From positions 1-64,000 of the forward strand of contig NZ_JFYN01000042.1 of NCBI RefSeq assembly GCF_000631985.1: a DNA stretch of 64,000 bases. The letters run 5' to 3'. Below, piece by piece: positions 26,432-35,155 of the stretch. The notes under the pieces are model-generated. The model was not told where the DNA came from, searched no databases, and saw only the letters and a program-made list of their open reading frames with translations. How positions within the stretch are numbered: position 1 is the first letter of the stretch; the number at the start of each line of letters is the position of its first letter. Origin of the DNA: Pseudomonas sp. RIT288 (GTDB taxonomy: Bacteria; Pseudomonadota; Gammaproteobacteria; Pseudomonadales; Pseudomonadaceae). Both the position numbers and the translations under genes were made by a program.

Positions 26432-27295
26432 ATGCCCGCGCAGATTGAAGCTTTCCTCGACCCTGCCTCCTCGACCTACAGCTATGTGGTCTATGAAGCC
26501 GATGGCGGGCAGTGTGCAATCGTCGATCCGGTACTCGATTACGATGGCGCCGCCGGTCGCACCGGCACCGTGCAGGCCGACAAAATCATTGCCTTCGTCC
26601 GTGAACACCGCCTGCAGGTGCAATGGCTGCTGGAAACCCACGCCCACGCTGACCACCTGTCCGCCGCGCCGTATTTGCGCCGTGAACTGGGCGGCAAGAT
26701 CGCGATCGGCCAGTCGATCAGCAAAGTGCAGAACGTGTTCAAGGCGCTGTTCAACCTGGAACCGGAATTCTGCGTCGACGGCTCGCAGTTCGATCACCTG
26801 TTCGCACCAAACGAGTCGTTCAAGATCGGCAACCTCAAGGCCACCGCCCTGCACGTGCCCGGCCACACCCCGGCGGACATGGCCTACCTGATCGATGGCG
26901 AACAGATTCTGGTCGGCGACACGCTGTTCATGCCCGATGTCGGCACCGCCCGTTGCGACTTCCCCGGCGGCAACGCGCATCAACTGTTCAACTCGATCCA
27001 CAAACTGCTGGCCTTCCCGGCCAGCGTCAAACTCTACGTCTGCCACGACTACCCGCCCGAAGGCCGCGCCGCGCAGTGCCAGACCACCGTCGGCGAGCAG
27101 CGTCTGAGCAATATTCATGTGCATGACGGGATCGATGAAGCGGCGTTTGTCGAGATGCGCACTAAACGCGATGCCGGGCTGGGCATGCCGACGCTGTTGC
27201 TGCCGGCGATTCAGGTGAATGTGCGGGCGGGGAATTTTCCGGCGGCCGAAGACAATGGTGTGGTTTACCTGAAGATTCCGATTAACAAGCTTTAA
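26432..27295 (+). CDS. MBL-fold persulfide dioxygenase-like hydrolase (Blh/ETHE1 type)
   Basis: Metallo-beta-lactamase-fold protein of 287 residues. It has the metal motif ETHAHADHLSAAPYL (HxHxDH), LHVPGHTPADMAYL, GDTLFMPDVGTARCDFPGG and a late CHDYPPEGR histidine. This set matches the Blh/ETHE1 group that oxidises glutathione persulfide to sulfite. The ATG at 26432 is preferred; an upstream TTG in frame has no support. The neighbouring sqr and ArsR genes fit the same detoxification pathway. Confidence 0.88.
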   Translation: MPAQIEAFLDPASSTYSYVVYEADGGQCAIVDPVLDYDGAAGRTGTVQADKIIAFVREHRLQVQWLLETHAHADHLSAAPYLRRELGGKIAIGQSISKVQNVFKALFNLEPEFCVDGSQFDHLFAPNESFKIGNLKATALHVPGHTPADMAYLIDGEQILVGDTLFMPDVGTARCDFPGGNAHQLFNSIHKLLAFPASVKLYVCHDYPPEGRAAQCQTTVGEQRLSNIHVHDGIDEAAFVEMRTKRDAGLGMPTLLLPAIQVNVRAGNFPAAEDNGVVYLKIPINKL

Positions 27296-27297
27296 CG

Positions 27298-27786
27298 TCA
27301 AGACCCCAGCGTCAACCCGTTCGCCGGCAACGGCAGCGCGGTTTTATACCGCACCTGCTTCAGCGCAAAACTCGACCGGATATTCGCCACCCCCGGCACC
27401 TTGGTCAGAAAGTCCATCATGAAGCGCTCCAGCGCCTGAATCGTCGGCACCAGCACCCGGATCAGATAGTCCGGGTCGCCGGCCATCAGGTAGCACTCCA
27501 TCACCTCGGGGCGATCGGAAATCGCCTCTTCGAAATGCTGCAACGCCTCCTCGACCTGTTTCTCCAGGCTGACGTGAATGAATACGTTCACGTGCAGGCC
27601 CAGCAGATCGGCATCCAGCAGCGTCACCTGCTCGCGAATCAGGCCCAATTCCTCCATCGCCTTGACCCGGTTGAAACACGGCGTCGGCGACAGATTCACC
27701 GAGCGCGCGAGGTCGGCGTTGGTGATGCGCGCATTCTCCTGAAGGCTGTTGAGAATGCCGATGTCGGTACGGTCCAGTTTGCGCAT
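27298..27786 (-). CDS. bkdR: Lrp/AsnC-family regulator BkdR
   Basis: Regulator of 162 residues with N-terminal helix-turn-helix (LDRTDIGILNSLQENARITNADLARSVNLSPTPCFNRVKAME) and C-terminal ligand (RAM) domain (ECYLMAGDPDYLIRVLVPTIQALERFM). It is divergent from bkdA1 with 185 bases between, the known arrangement of BkdR, which activates the bkd operon in response to branched-chain amino acids. Confidence 0.93.
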   Translation of the reverse strand: MRKLDRTDIGILNSLQENARITNADLARSVNLSPTPCFNRVKAMEELGLIREQVTLLDADLLGLHVNVFIHVSLEKQVEEALQHFEEAISDRPEVMECYLMAGDPDYLIRVLVPTIQALERFMMDFLTKVPGVANIRSSFALKQVRYKTALPLPANGLTLGS

Positions 27787-27815
27787 GAGACAAAACCACC
27801 TGTTTTTTATGTTTA

Positions 27816-27834
27816 TGCAGAATTTCTATCTGCA
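27816..27834. promoter_or_regulatory. Inverted repeat in bkdR-bkdA1 gap
   Basis: Six-base arms tgcaga and tctgca are separated by an AT-rich seven-base spacer. It lies 30 bases upstream of bkdR and about 140 upstream of bkdA1, where an Lrp-type protein would be expected to bind. Other parts of the gap are also AT-rich. Confidence 0.4.
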
Positions 27835-27971
27835 AATCGTCTCCAGCGCAACGAAACAGAGATAAATATTCTTCTTGGCCGGGCCTATGATTGTTGTAGG
27901 ACAAGATTTCTTTCACCCAAGAATGATTGCCAGCTCACTACAAGAAATTCACAAGATCGAGCGTAGAAGCC

Positions 27972-29207
27972 ATGACCCAAGCGTATGAACCGCTGCGTCT
28001 GCACGTCCCTGAACCCTCGGGCCGCCCAGGCTGCAAAACCGACTTCTCCTACCTGCATCTGACCGATGCCGGCACGGTGCGCAAACCTTCCATCGACGTC
28101 GAACCTGCCGACACCGCCGACCTGGCGCGCGGGCTGATTCGGGTGCTCGATGATCAGGGCAACGCCCTCGGCCCCTGGGCTGAAAACGTGCCGGTCGAGA
28201 TCCTGCGCAAGGGCATGCGCGCCATGCTCAAGACTCGGATCTACGACAACCGCATGGTGGTCGCCCAGCGGCAGAAAAAAATGTCGTTTTATATGCAAAG
28301 CCTTGGCGAAGAAGCCATCGGCAGTGCCCAGGCCCTGGCCTTGAACATCGACGACATGTGCTTCCCGACCTACCGCCAGCAAAGCATCCTGATGGCCCGC
28401 GAAGTGCCGCTGGTCGACCTGATCTGCCAGTTGCTGTCCAACGAGCGCGATCCGCTCAAGGGCCGGCAGTTGCCGATCATGTACTCGGTCAAGGACGCCG
28501 GTTTCTTCACCATCTCCGGCAACCTCGCCACCCAATTCATTCAGGCTGTCGGCTGGGGCATGGCCTCGGCGATCAAGGGCGACACCAAAATCGCCTCGGC
28601 CTGGATCGGTGACGGCGCTACCGCCGAATCGGACTTCCACACCGCCCTCACCTTCGCCCACGTTTACCGCGCGCCGGTGATCCTCAATGTGGTCAACAAC
28701 CAGTGGGCGATCTCGACCTTCCAGGCCATCGCCGGGGGTGAAGCCACCACTTTCGCCGGACGCGGCGTCGGTTGCGGCATCGCCTCGCTGCGGGTCGATG
28801 GCAACGATTTCTACGCGGTCTACGCCGCTTCCGCCTGGGCTGCCGAACGCGCCCGGCGCAACCTTGGCCCGACCATGATCGAATGGGTCACCTACCGCGC
28901 CGGCCCGCACTCGACCTCCGACGATCCGTCGAAATACCGTCCTGCCGATGACTGGAGCCACTTCCCGCTGGGCGACCCGATTGCCCGCCTGAAGCAGCAC
29001 CTGATCAAGGTCGGCCACTGGTCGGAAGAAGAGCACGCCGCCGTCAGCGCCGAGCTCGAAGCCGAAGTGATTGCCGCGCAGAAACAGGCCGAACAGTACG
29101 GCACCCTCGCCGGCGGCCAGATTCCAAGCGCCGCGACCATGTTCGAAGACGTCTACAAAGAGATGCCGGAGCACTTGAAGCGCCAGCGTCAGCAGTTGGG
29201 GATCTGA
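27972..29207 (+). CDS. bkdA1: Branched-chain 2-oxoacid dehydrogenase E1 alpha subunit
   Basis: Thiamine-diphosphate-dependent subunit of 411 residues, starting MTQAYEPLRLHVPEPSGRPG as in P. putida BkdA1. ThDP-binding WIGDGATAESDFHTALTFAHVYRAPVILNVVNNQWAIST and the phosphorylation-loop-like YRAGPHSTSDDPSKYRP are intact. The ATG at 27972 is used; an upstream TTG frame has no support. It decarboxylates the keto acids of valine, leucine and isoleucine and is followed one base later by bkdA2. Confidence 0.96.
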   Translation: MTQAYEPLRLHVPEPSGRPGCKTDFSYLHLTDAGTVRKPSIDVEPADTADLARGLIRVLDDQGNALGPWAENVPVEILRKGMRAMLKTRIYDNRMVVAQRQKKMSFYMQSLGEEAIGSAQALALNIDDMCFPTYRQQSILMAREVPLVDLICQLLSNERDPLKGRQLPIMYSVKDAGFFTISGNLATQFIQAVGWGMASAIKGDTKIASAWIGDGATAESDFHTALTFAHVYRAPVILNVVNNQWAISTFQAIAGGEATTFAGRGVGCGIASLRVDGNDFYAVYAASAWAAERARRNLGPTMIEWVTYRAGPHSTSDDPSKYRPADDWSHFPLGDPIARLKQHLIKVGHWSEEEHAAVSAELEAEVIAAQKQAEQYGTLAGGQIPSAATMFEDVYKEMPEHLKRQRQQLGI

Positions 29208-29208
29208 C

Positions 29209-30267
29209 ATGAACGATCACAACAACAATATTCAGTTGGAAACCGCCATGACCACGACCACCATGACCATGATCCAGGCCCTGCGCTCGGCCATGGATGT
29301 GATGCTTGAGCGTGACGACAATGTGGTGGTGTTCGGTCAGGACGTCGGCTACTTCGGCGGCGTGTTCCGTTGCACCGAAGGCCTGCAGACCAAATACGGC
29401 ACCTCGCGCGTATTCGACGCGCCGATCTCCGAAAGCGGCATCGTCGGTGTTGCGGTGGGCATGGGCGCTTACGGACTGCGTCCGGTGGCCGAGATTCAGT
29501 TCGCCGACTACGTCTACCCTGCGTCCGACCAGATCATTTCCGAAGCCGCTCGCCTGCGTTATCGCTCGGCCGGCGAGTTCACCGCGCCGATGACCCTGCG
29601 CATGCCATGCGGCGGCGGCATCTACGGCGGCCAGACCCATAGCCAGAGCATCGAGGCGATGTTCACTCAGGTCTGCGGCCTGCGCACCGTGATGCCCTCC
29701 AACCCTTACGACGCCAAGGGCTTGCTGATCGCCTCGATCGAAAACGATGATCCGGTGATCTTCCTCGAGCCGAAACGCCTGTACAACGGCCCGTTCGACG
29801 GCCACCACGACCGCCCGGTAACCCCGTGGTCGAAACACCCGCAAGCCCAGGTGCCGGACGGTTACTACACCGTGCCGCTGGACGTCGCCGCGATCACCCG
29901 TCCGGGCAAGGACGTGACCGTGCTGACCTACGGCACCACCGTGTATGTGTCGCAAGTCGCGGCCGAAGAATCCGGCGTGGATGCCGAAGTCATCGACTTG
30001 CGCAGCCTGTGGCCGCTGGACCTGGAAACCATCGTCAAATCGGTGAAGAAAACCGGTCGTTGCGTGGTGGTACACGAAGCCACCCGTACCTGCGGTTTCG
30101 GCGCCGAACTGGTGTCGCTGGTGCAAGAGCACTGCTTCCATCACCTGGAAGCGCCGATCGAGCGCGTCACCGGTTGGGACACCCCCTACCCGCACGCGCA
30201 AGAGTGGGCGTATTTCCCAGGGCCGTCCCGAGTGGGCGCGGCGTTGAAACGGGTCATGGAGGTCTGA
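29209..30267 (+). CDS. bkdA2: Branched-chain 2-oxoacid dehydrogenase E1 beta subunit
   Basis: 352-residue transketolase-type subunit: ALRSAMDVMLERDDNVVVFGQDVGYFGG, FDAPISESGIVGVAVGMGAYGLRPVAEIQFADY and the C-terminal EATRTCGFGAELVSLVQEHCFHHLEAPIERVTGWDTPYP. The first ATG gives MNDHNNNIQLETAMTTT; an internal ATG 13 residues on is possible. bkdB starts at the very next base after its stop. Confidence 0.96.
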   Translation: MNDHNNNIQLETAMTTTTMTMIQALRSAMDVMLERDDNVVVFGQDVGYFGGVFRCTEGLQTKYGTSRVFDAPISESGIVGVAVGMGAYGLRPVAEIQFADYVYPASDQIISEAARLRYRSAGEFTAPMTLRMPCGGGIYGGQTHSQSIEAMFTQVCGLRTVMPSNPYDAKGLLIASIENDDPVIFLEPKRLYNGPFDGHHDRPVTPWSKHPQAQVPDGYYTVPLDVAAITRPGKDVTVLTYGTTVYVSQVAAEESGVDAEVIDLRSLWPLDLETIVKSVKKTGRCVVVHEATRTCGFGAELVSLVQEHCFHHLEAPIERVTGWDTPYPHAQEWAYFPGPSRVGAALKRVMEV

Positions 30268-31548
30268 ATGGGCACGCACGTTATCAAGATGCCGGACATC
30301 GGCGAAGGCATCGCAGAAGTCGAACTGTCGCAGTGGCACGTCAAAGTCGGCGACCTGGTGGTTGAAGACCAGGTGCTGGCGGACGTGATGACCGACAAGG
30401 CGATGGTCGATATTCCATCGCCGGTGCACGGCAAGGTGATTGCGCTCGGCGGTCAGCCGGGTGAAGTGATGGCGGTCGGCAGTGTGCTGATCAGCATTGA
30501 AGTGGAAGGTGCCGGCAACCTGAAAGAGTCCGCCGCACCAGCGCCTGTTGCTGCGAAACAGCCGCCTGCTGCCGCGAAAGTCGAAGCCGCCGTCGAGAGC
30601 AAACCTGCCGCCGCTGCTGCACCGCGTCCAGCACCGGTTTGCCAGGGACCGATGGTTGCCCGCGAGGCCGATGAACGTCCGCTGGCCTCGCCGGCCGTGC
30701 GCAAGCATGCGCTGGATCTGGGTATTCAATTGCGTCTGGTACGCGGCACCGGCCCGGCCGGTCGCGTGCTGCACGAAGACCTCGACGCCTATCTGGCGCA
30801 AGGTCAATCGAACGCTTCGGCACCGGCAGCCGCCGCTTACGCCCAGCGCAACGACGAAGAACAGATTCAAGTGATCGGCATGCGCCGCAAAATTGCCCAG
30901 CGCATGCAGGACGCCACCCAGCGTGCCGCGCACTTCAGCTATGTCGAGGAAATCGACGTCACCGCCATCGAAGAGCTGCGCGCGCATCTGAATGAAAAAC
31001 ATGGCGCCAGCCGTGGCAAGTTGACCTTGCTGCCGTTCCTCGTCCGCGCACTAGTCGTGGCCCTGCGCGACTTCCCGCAGATGAACGCGCGTTACGACGA
31101 CGAAGCTCAGGTCATCACCCGCCTGGGCGCGGTGCATGTCGGCGTCGCCACGCAAAGCGACGTCGGCCTGATGGTGCCGGTGGTGCGTCACGCCGAGGCG
31201 CGCAGCCTGTGGGACAGCGCCGCGGAGATCTCGCGTCTGGCCAACGCCGCGCGCAATGGCAAGGCCAGCCGCGATGAACTGTCCGGTTCGACCATCACCC
31301 TGACCAGCCTCGGTGCGCTGGGCGGCATCGTCAGCACGCCGGTGCTGAACCTGCCGGAAGTGGCGATCGTCGGCGTGAACAAAATCGTCGAACGGCCGAT
31401 GGTCATCAAAGGCCAGGTGGTGATCCGCAAGATGATGAACCTCTCCAGCTCCTTCGATCACCGCGTGGTCGACGGCATGGACGCGGCGCTCTTCATCCAG
31501 GCCATCCGTGGCTTGATCGAACAACCTGCCACTTTGTTTGTGGAGTAA
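30268..31548 (+). CDS. bkdB: Branched-chain 2-oxoacid dehydrogenase E2 (dihydrolipoyl transacylase)
   Basis: Core subunit of 426 residues. One lipoyl domain with lipoylated K44 (VMTDKAMVDIPSP), an Ala/Pro-rich linker at about 88-125, a peripheral-subunit-binding domain (ASPAVRKHALDLGIQLRLVRGTGPAGRVLHEDL) and a catalytic domain ending in SSSFDHRVVDGMDAALF with the active histidine. It transfers the branched acyl group to CoA. Confidence 0.96.
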   Translation: MGTHVIKMPDIGEGIAEVELSQWHVKVGDLVVEDQVLADVMTDKAMVDIPSPVHGKVIALGGQPGEVMAVGSVLISIEVEGAGNLKESAAPAPVAAKQPPAAAKVEAAVESKPAAAAAPRPAPVCQGPMVAREADERPLASPAVRKHALDLGIQLRLVRGTGPAGRVLHEDLDAYLAQGQSNASAPAAAAYAQRNDEEQIQVIGMRRKIAQRMQDATQRAAHFSYVEEIDVTAIEELRAHLNEKHGASRGKLTLLPFLVRALVVALRDFPQMNARYDDEAQVITRLGAVHVGVATQSDVGLMVPVVRHAEARSLWDSAAEISRLANAARNGKASRDELSGSTITLTSLGALGGIVSTPVLNLPEVAIVGVNKIVERPMVIKGQVVIRKMMNLSSSFDHRVVDGMDAALFIQAIRGLIEQPATLFVE

Positions 31549-31555
31549 GGCTCGC

Positions 31556-32929
31556 ATGCAATCTCTGAACACTACGCTGCTGATCATTGGCGGCGGCCCT
31601 GGCGGTTACGTCACGGCGATTCGCGCCGGGCAACTGGGCATTTCGACGATTCTGGTCGAAGGCCAATCGCTCGGTGGCACTTGCCTGAACATCGGCTGCA
31701 TTCCGTCCAAAGCGTTGATTCACGTGGCCGAGCAGTTTCACCAGACCCGCCATCACAGCCAGCATTCGGCGCTGGGCATCAGCGTTTCGGCGCCAACCCT
31801 CGACATCAGCAAAAGCGTCGAGTGGAAGGACGGCATCGTCGATCGCCTGACCACCGGCGTCGCCGCGCTGCTGAAAAAGCACAAGGTTCAGGTCATCCAT
31901 GGCTGGGCCAAAGTCATTGACGGCAAAACCGTGGAAGTCGGCGATACGCGCATCCAGTGCGAACATCTGGTGCTGGCCACCGGTTCGACCAGCGTCAATC
32001 TGCCGATCCTACCCATTGGCGGGCCGATCATCTCCTCCACCGAAGCGCTGGCACCGAAGTCCGTGCCCAAGCGCCTGGTTGTGGTGGGCGGCGGTTACAT
32101 CGGTCTGGAGCTGGGTATTGCCTACCGCAAGCTCGGCGCCGAAGTCAGTGTGGTCGAGGCGCAGGATCGCATTCTGCCGGCCTACGACGCCGAACTGACC
32201 CAACCGGTGCACGAAGCGTTGAAGCAACTGGGCGTGAAGCTTTATCTCAAGCACAGCGTGCTGGGTTTCGATGGCACCTTGCAGGTGCGTGACCCGAACG
32301 GCGACACCCTGAATCTGGAAACCGATCAGGTGCTGGTGGCGGTCGGTCGCAAGCCAAATACTCAAGGCTGGAACCTCGAAGCACTGAATCTGCACATGAA
32401 CGGCTCGGCGATCAAGATCGACAGCCGCTGCCAGACCAGCATGCGCAACGTCTACGCCATCGGCGACCTCAGCGGCGAACCGATGCTCGCCCACCGCGCC
32501 ATGGCTCAGGGCGAAATGGTCGCCGAGCTGATCAGCGGCAAATCCCGCGAATTCAACCCGACCGCCATCGCCGCCGTGTGCTTCACCGACCCGGAACTGG
32601 TAGTGGTCGGCCAGACCCCGGACGAAGCCAAGGCTGCCGGGCTGGACTGCATCGTCTCCAGCTTCCCGTTCGCCGCCAATGGCCGGGCGATGACCCTGGA
32701 ATCGAAAAGCGGCTTCGTGCGGGTGGTCGCGCGTCGCGACAATCATCTGATTGTCGGCTGGCAGGCGGTGGGTGTCGGCGTCTCGGAGTTGTCGACCGCG
32801 TTTGCGCAAAGCCTGGAAATGGGTGCGCGACTGGAGGACATTGGCGGCACCATCCATGCGCATCCGACCCTGGGTGAAGCGGTACAGGAAGCGGCGTTGC
32901 GTGCTTTGGGGCATGCGTTGCACCTTTAA
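31556..32929 (+). CDS. lpdV: Dihydrolipoamide dehydrogenase E3 of the bkd complex
   Basis: FAD flavoprotein of 457 residues that reoxidises the E2 lipoyl group with NAD. FAD site LLIIGGGPGGYVTAIRAGQLG, redox disulfide C43-C48 (GGTCLNIGCIPSK), NAD site LVVVGGGYIGLELGIAYRKLG and the C-terminal HAHPTLGEAVQEAA base. The ATG at 31556 lies just after the bkdB stop with GGAG and AAGG upstream; the frame from 31538 overlaps bkdB. A REPIN follows immediately. Confidence 0.96.
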   Translation: MQSLNTTLLIIGGGPGGYVTAIRAGQLGISTILVEGQSLGGTCLNIGCIPSKALIHVAEQFHQTRHHSQHSALGISVSAPTLDISKSVEWKDGIVDRLTTGVAALLKKHKVQVIHGWAKVIDGKTVEVGDTRIQCEHLVLATGSTSVNLPILPIGGPIISSTEALAPKSVPKRLVVVGGGYIGLELGIAYRKLGAEVSVVEAQDRILPAYDAELTQPVHEALKQLGVKLYLKHSVLGFDGTLQVRDPNGDTLNLETDQVLVAVGRKPNTQGWNLEALNLHMNGSAIKIDSRCQTSMRNVYAIGDLSGEPMLAHRAMAQGEMVAELISGKSREFNPTAIAAVCFTDPELVVVGQTPDEAKAAGLDCIVSSFPFAANGRAMTLESKSGFVRVVARRDNHLIVGWQAVGVGVSELSTAFAQSLEMGARLEDIGGTIHAHPTLGEAVQEAALRALGHALHL

Positions 32930-32934
32930 AGATC

Positions 32935-33010
32935 AAAAGATCGCAGCCTGCGGCAGCTCCTACAGTGGGGTTGCCGATTCTGTAGGAGCTGCCGCAGGCT
33001 GCGATCTTTT
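32935..33010. repeat. REPIN, family B
   Basis: Inverted family B pair directly after the lpdV stop; it likely forms the 3-prime end structure of the bkd transcript. Confidence 0.85.
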
Positions 33011-33171
33011 CAGCGATGGACAAGGTTTTTTCATAAGCAGGCTAATAAATCTGCTTTTCCCCCCATCGTCCGGGCTGCGAAACCGCGCAAGAATGAAGTA
33101 TTGTTGTGCCCATCCAAAAAACGTCAGAAGCCTTGAACCGTTTCGACGGTTGTTCAGTGATAGAGGGTGTC

Positions 33172-34191
33172 ATGGGTAACGAGAGCATCAATTGGGACAA
33201 GCTGGGTTTTGACTACATCAAGACCGATAAACGCTATCTGTCGTACTTTCGCAATGGCGAGTGGGACAAAGGCACCCTGACCGAAGACAACGTGCTGCAC
33301 ATCAGCGAAGGCTCGACTGCCCTTCACTATGGCCAGCAGTGCTTCGAAGGCCTGAAGGCTTATCGTTGCAAGGACGGCTCGATCAACCTGTTCCGTCCCG
33401 ACCAGAACGCCGCTCGCATGCAGCGCAGCTGCGCCCGCCTGCTGATGCCGCACGTGTCGACCGAGCAGTTCATCGAAGCGTGCAAGGAAGTGGTTCGCGC
33501 CAACGAGCGCTTCATCCCGCCATACGGCACCGGCGGCGCGCTGTACCTGCGTCCGTTCGTGATCGGCGTGGGTGACAACATCGGCGTGCGTACCGCGCCG
33601 GAGTTCATCTTCTCGGTATTCGCGATCCCGGTCGGCGCCTACTTCAAGGGCGGCCTGACCCCGCACAACTTCCAGATTTCCAGCTTCGACCGCGCCGCCC
33701 CACAAGGCACCGGTGCGGCCAAGGTCGGTGGCAACTACGCCGCCAGCCTGATGCCGGGCTCCCAGGCCAAGAAGGCGCACTTCGCCGACGCCATCTACCT
33801 GGATCCGCTGACCCACAAGAAGATCGAGGAAGTCGGTTCGGCCAACTTCTTCGGGATCACCCACGACAACAAGTTCATCACCCCGAACTCGCCATCCGTG
33901 CTGCCGGGCATCACCCGCCTGTCGCTGATCGAACTGGCGAAAACCCGTCTGGGTCTGGAAGTGATTGAAGGCGACGTGCTGATCGACAAACTGTCGGACT
34001 TCAAGGAAGCCGGTGCTTGCGGTACCGCGGCGGTGATCACGCCGATCGGCGGCATCAGCTACAACGACCACCTGCATGTGTTCCACAGCGAAACCGAAGT
34101 CGGCCCGGTCACCCAGAAGCTCTACAAAGAGCTGACCGGCGTGCAGACCGGCGACATCGAAGCGCCAGCGGGCTGGATCGTAAAGGTTTGA
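33172..34191 (+). CDS. ilvE: Branched-chain amino acid aminotransferase
   Basis: PLP enzyme (fold type IV) of 339 residues, large bacterial/mitochondrial BCAT type: LHYGQQCFEGLKAYRCKDGSINLFRPDQNAARM, the PLP lysine in AKVGGNYAASLMPG, and ANFFGITHDNKFITP. The ATG at 33172 has GAGGG upstream; the frame extended to a GTG at 33106 is unsupported. It links branched-chain amino acids with their keto acids and so complements the adjacent bkd operon, though it can also serve biosynthesis. A strong terminator follows. Confidence 0.95.
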   Translation: MGNESINWDKLGFDYIKTDKRYLSYFRNGEWDKGTLTEDNVLHISEGSTALHYGQQCFEGLKAYRCKDGSINLFRPDQNAARMQRSCARLLMPHVSTEQFIEACKEVVRANERFIPPYGTGGALYLRPFVIGVGDNIGVRTAPEFIFSVFAIPVGAYFKGGLTPHNFQISSFDRAAPQGTGAAKVGGNYAASLMPGSQAKKAHFADAIYLDPLTHKKIEEVGSANFFGITHDNKFITPNSPSVLPGITRLSLIELAKTRLGLEVIEGDVLIDKLSDFKEAGACGTAAVITPIGGISYNDHLHVFHSETEVGPVTQKLYKELTGVQTGDIEAPAGWIVKV

Positions 34192-34211
34192 TCTGACGGT
34201 CAGTGATGCAT

Positions 34212-34248
34212 AAAAGCCCCCCATCGAGTGATCGATGGGGGGCTTTTT
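34212..34248 (+). terminator. Rho-independent terminator after ilvE
   Basis: Sixteen-base perfect arms (aaaagccccccatcga and complement) around a short loop, ending in a five-T run. The A-tract on the other side could also let it act on the opposite strand. Confidence 0.93.
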
Positions 34249-34254
34249 ATTGGA

Positions 34255-34320
34255 AAGATCGCAGCCTGCGGCAGCTCCTACAGGGGATCAGTGTAGGAGC
34301 TGCCGCAGGCTGCGATCCTT
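34255..34320. repeat. REPIN, family B
   Basis: Compact inverted pair with about 17 bases in the loop, between the ilvE terminator and the end of the convergent DUF4130 gene. Confidence 0.85.
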
Positions 34321-34327
34321 TGCTTTT

Positions 34328-35155
34328 CTATTTCAGCGCAATCCGCTTACCGCCTCGCGCGGCTATCCCGCTCGCCTGCCCATTCTGCTGCTTGCCCATC
34401 CGCGCCTGGGTGATCAACCCGGGAATCAATTCGCCCTCCGGCAGATTCTTCCAGAAACGCACCGGCAAGTGCCCTTGCATGACCTTCTCGTTCAACCGCG
34501 CCGGATTGAAGATGTGGCTGTAGTACGTCAACCACAACTCGCCGTGCGGGTCATCGACGTTCCGCGCCAGTTGCTGCCATTCCACCGGGCACTGGCGCTG
34601 ATGAATCAACTGCTCGCCATCGTAATAAACCCCGTCACGCGGCGTGGCGATCAACCAGCGATGGCGGCCCATGCGCCCGATGAAATGTTCGCTGGCGCTG
34701 TGCAGGATGTCGTGGGCCGGTTCGTGCCACGCGACGTATTGCGGGCCTGGCTGATCCTGCGGACGTTCGATGAAACGCACGAACGCATGCAAATGATGGG
34801 CTTCACGCTGCACCTGCTTGATCCGCCGCTGCAACTCGCTGCCGAGCTTGTCGCCGGCCATCATCGCCGTGCGATCGCCATGACTGACTCGCCACAGTAC
34901 TTCATACAACAGACTCCAACGCTGGTCGCCCCGGTAGCGCGCGGCTTGCTCCAGGGTATCGAGCAGTGCACGGGGGATGCGTGCCTGAAACGGCCCCTGC
35001 CCCTCGGGCACCGAGACGTCACTGGCAAACAGGTCGCTCACGCCTTCCGACGCCCAACTCACCAGGCTCGGGTCGACTTCATGGCTGAGCAGCCAGCGTG
35101 CCTGCTGGCGCCAGGTGTCGAACAGGTCGTCGCAATCGAGATTGATCATCCCCAC
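34328..35155 (-). CDS. DUF4130 / TIGR03915-type putative DNA-metabolism protein
   Basis: Protein of 275 residues. The architecture MINLDCDDLFDTWRQQARWLLSHEVDPSLVSW, then EVLWRVSHGDRTAMMAGDKLGSELQRRIKQVQREAHHLHAFVRF and WHEPAHDILHSASEHFIGRMGRHRWLIATPRD matches the DUF4130 family that accompanies a radical SAM protein and is sometimes fused to a uracil-DNA-glycosylase domain. No such domain is present here. The start overlaps the radical SAM gene by ten bases, so the two are coupled. The biochemical role is unknown. Confidence 0.8.
   Translation of the reverse strand: MGMINLDCDDLFDTWRQQARWLLSHEVDPSLVSWASEGVSDLFASDVSVPEGQGPFQARIPRALLDTLEQAARYRGDQRWSLLYEVLWRVSHGDRTAMMAGDKLGSELQRRIKQVQREAHHLHAFVRFIERPQDQPGPQYVAWHEPAHDILHSASEHFIGRMGRHRWLIATPRDGVYYDGEQLIHQRQCPVEWQQLARNVDDPHGELWLTYYSHIFNPARLNEKVMQGHLPVRFWKNLPEGELIPGLITQARMGKQQNGQASGIAARGGKRIALK

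Noticed and set aside
29044..31002. 652-residue minus-strand frame over the bkd genes
   Set aside because: Antisense to bkdA1, bkdA2 and bkdB, which are well identified.
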